From Phycomyces blakesleeanus NRRL 1555(-) (lineage: Eukaryota > Mucoromycota > Mucoromycetes > Mucorales > Phycomycetaceae), in contig NW_017265151.1 in the NCBI RefSeq assembly GCF_001638985.1, positions 1-64,000 of the forward strand: a stretch of 64,000 nucleotides of DNA, written 5' to 3'. This document shows, one piece after another, positions 63,721-64,000 of the stretch; position 1 is the first letter of the stretch; each line of letters starts with the position of its first letter. The notes beneath the pieces are model-generated. The model saw nothing but the letters and a program-made list of their open reading frames with translations, had not been told where the DNA came from and did not search any database. Position numbers and translations under genes: made by a program.

Positions 63721-64000
63721 AGGTTAACACCAAGAGACCATCAACATCAGAGACATTTATGCCTGATCCATATCGGCAAGAAATTACAAATCAGTAAATA
63801 TATTTATGCGAGACAATAAAAGAAATAGCCACAGCAGTATCACTATTTTATTTGAAATAATCACCTCCACCACATTTTTACCTTTCACACATAAATGTCT
63901 TAAATTTGTATTATATTGAAATTTATGATTTGCGTTTGAAGATAGGTTGTATAAGCAGTTATTTAGATTATGTCTAGAGTAAAATACACAGCTGTAACTG

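Overview
The window looks like nuclear DNA of an early-diverging filamentous fungus, most likely Mucoromycota (Mucorales-like). It is AT-rich, with GC-richer islands at conserved genes. Genes are split by short GT-AG introns (about 50-150 bases) rich in T and TA repeats. Several gene families match filamentous fungi (Zuotin, eIF2D, TRAPP Trs31, RRN3, a CrzA-like zinc-finger factor, Csf1, NoxR). The mobile elements (PIF-Harbinger, tnp2/CACTA-like, Tc1/IS630, Helitron helicase) are types common in such genomes. The assignment is inferred from gene content and style; no marker gene was searched.

Layout. 1-6.2 kb is a gene-free AT desert with tandem repeats, including a 72-base minisatellite that is open on both strands. 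6.2-9.5 kb is a decayed tnp2-type DNA transposon, followed by an unrecognised minus-strand remnant (9.5-10.3 kb). 13.2-15.35 kb is a broken long-chain alcohol oxidase, and 15.55-16.15 kb a Tc1/IS630 transposase remnant. 16.66-32.6 kb is a compact housekeeping block: ZUO1 (-), TMA64/eIF2D (+), TRS31 (-), RRN3 (-), and a CrzA-like factor (+) divergent from RRN3. 34.94-36.40 kb is a large, almost perfect inverted repeat. 37.92-50.29 kb is one giant gene, CSF1 (bridge-like lipid transfer protein, about 3,456 aa). 50.3-54.3 kb is very AT-rich decayed repeat DNA. It is followed by a tRNA-Gly(TCC) with a 129-base inverted-repeat element just downstream, then a 2,994-base PIF-Harbinger transposon with TTA target duplications (54.94-57.94 kb). 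58.48-60.56 kb is a NoxR/p67phox-type regulator (-). 60.6-64 kb holds Helitron and Tc1 remnants.

The housekeeping genes do not form one pathway. They cover translation (ZUO1 at the ribosome exit, eIF2D in ribosome recycling or non-canonical initiation), rRNA synthesis (RRN3), vesicle tethering (TRS31), lipid transfer (CSF1), calcium/calcineurin signalling (CrzA-like) and regulated superoxide production (NoxR).

Main points for a second look: the palindromic 34.9-36.4 kb locus; GC-AG introns in RRN3 and CSF1; Trp-codon nonsense changes in two transposon families together with a G/C-depleted duplicate repeat (a RIP-like pattern); an Ala/Pro/Lys-rich insert and short N terminus in ZUO1; and a PxIxIT-like motif in the CrzA-like factor. 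Exon borders were placed by eye from splice consensus, reading phase and family conservation.
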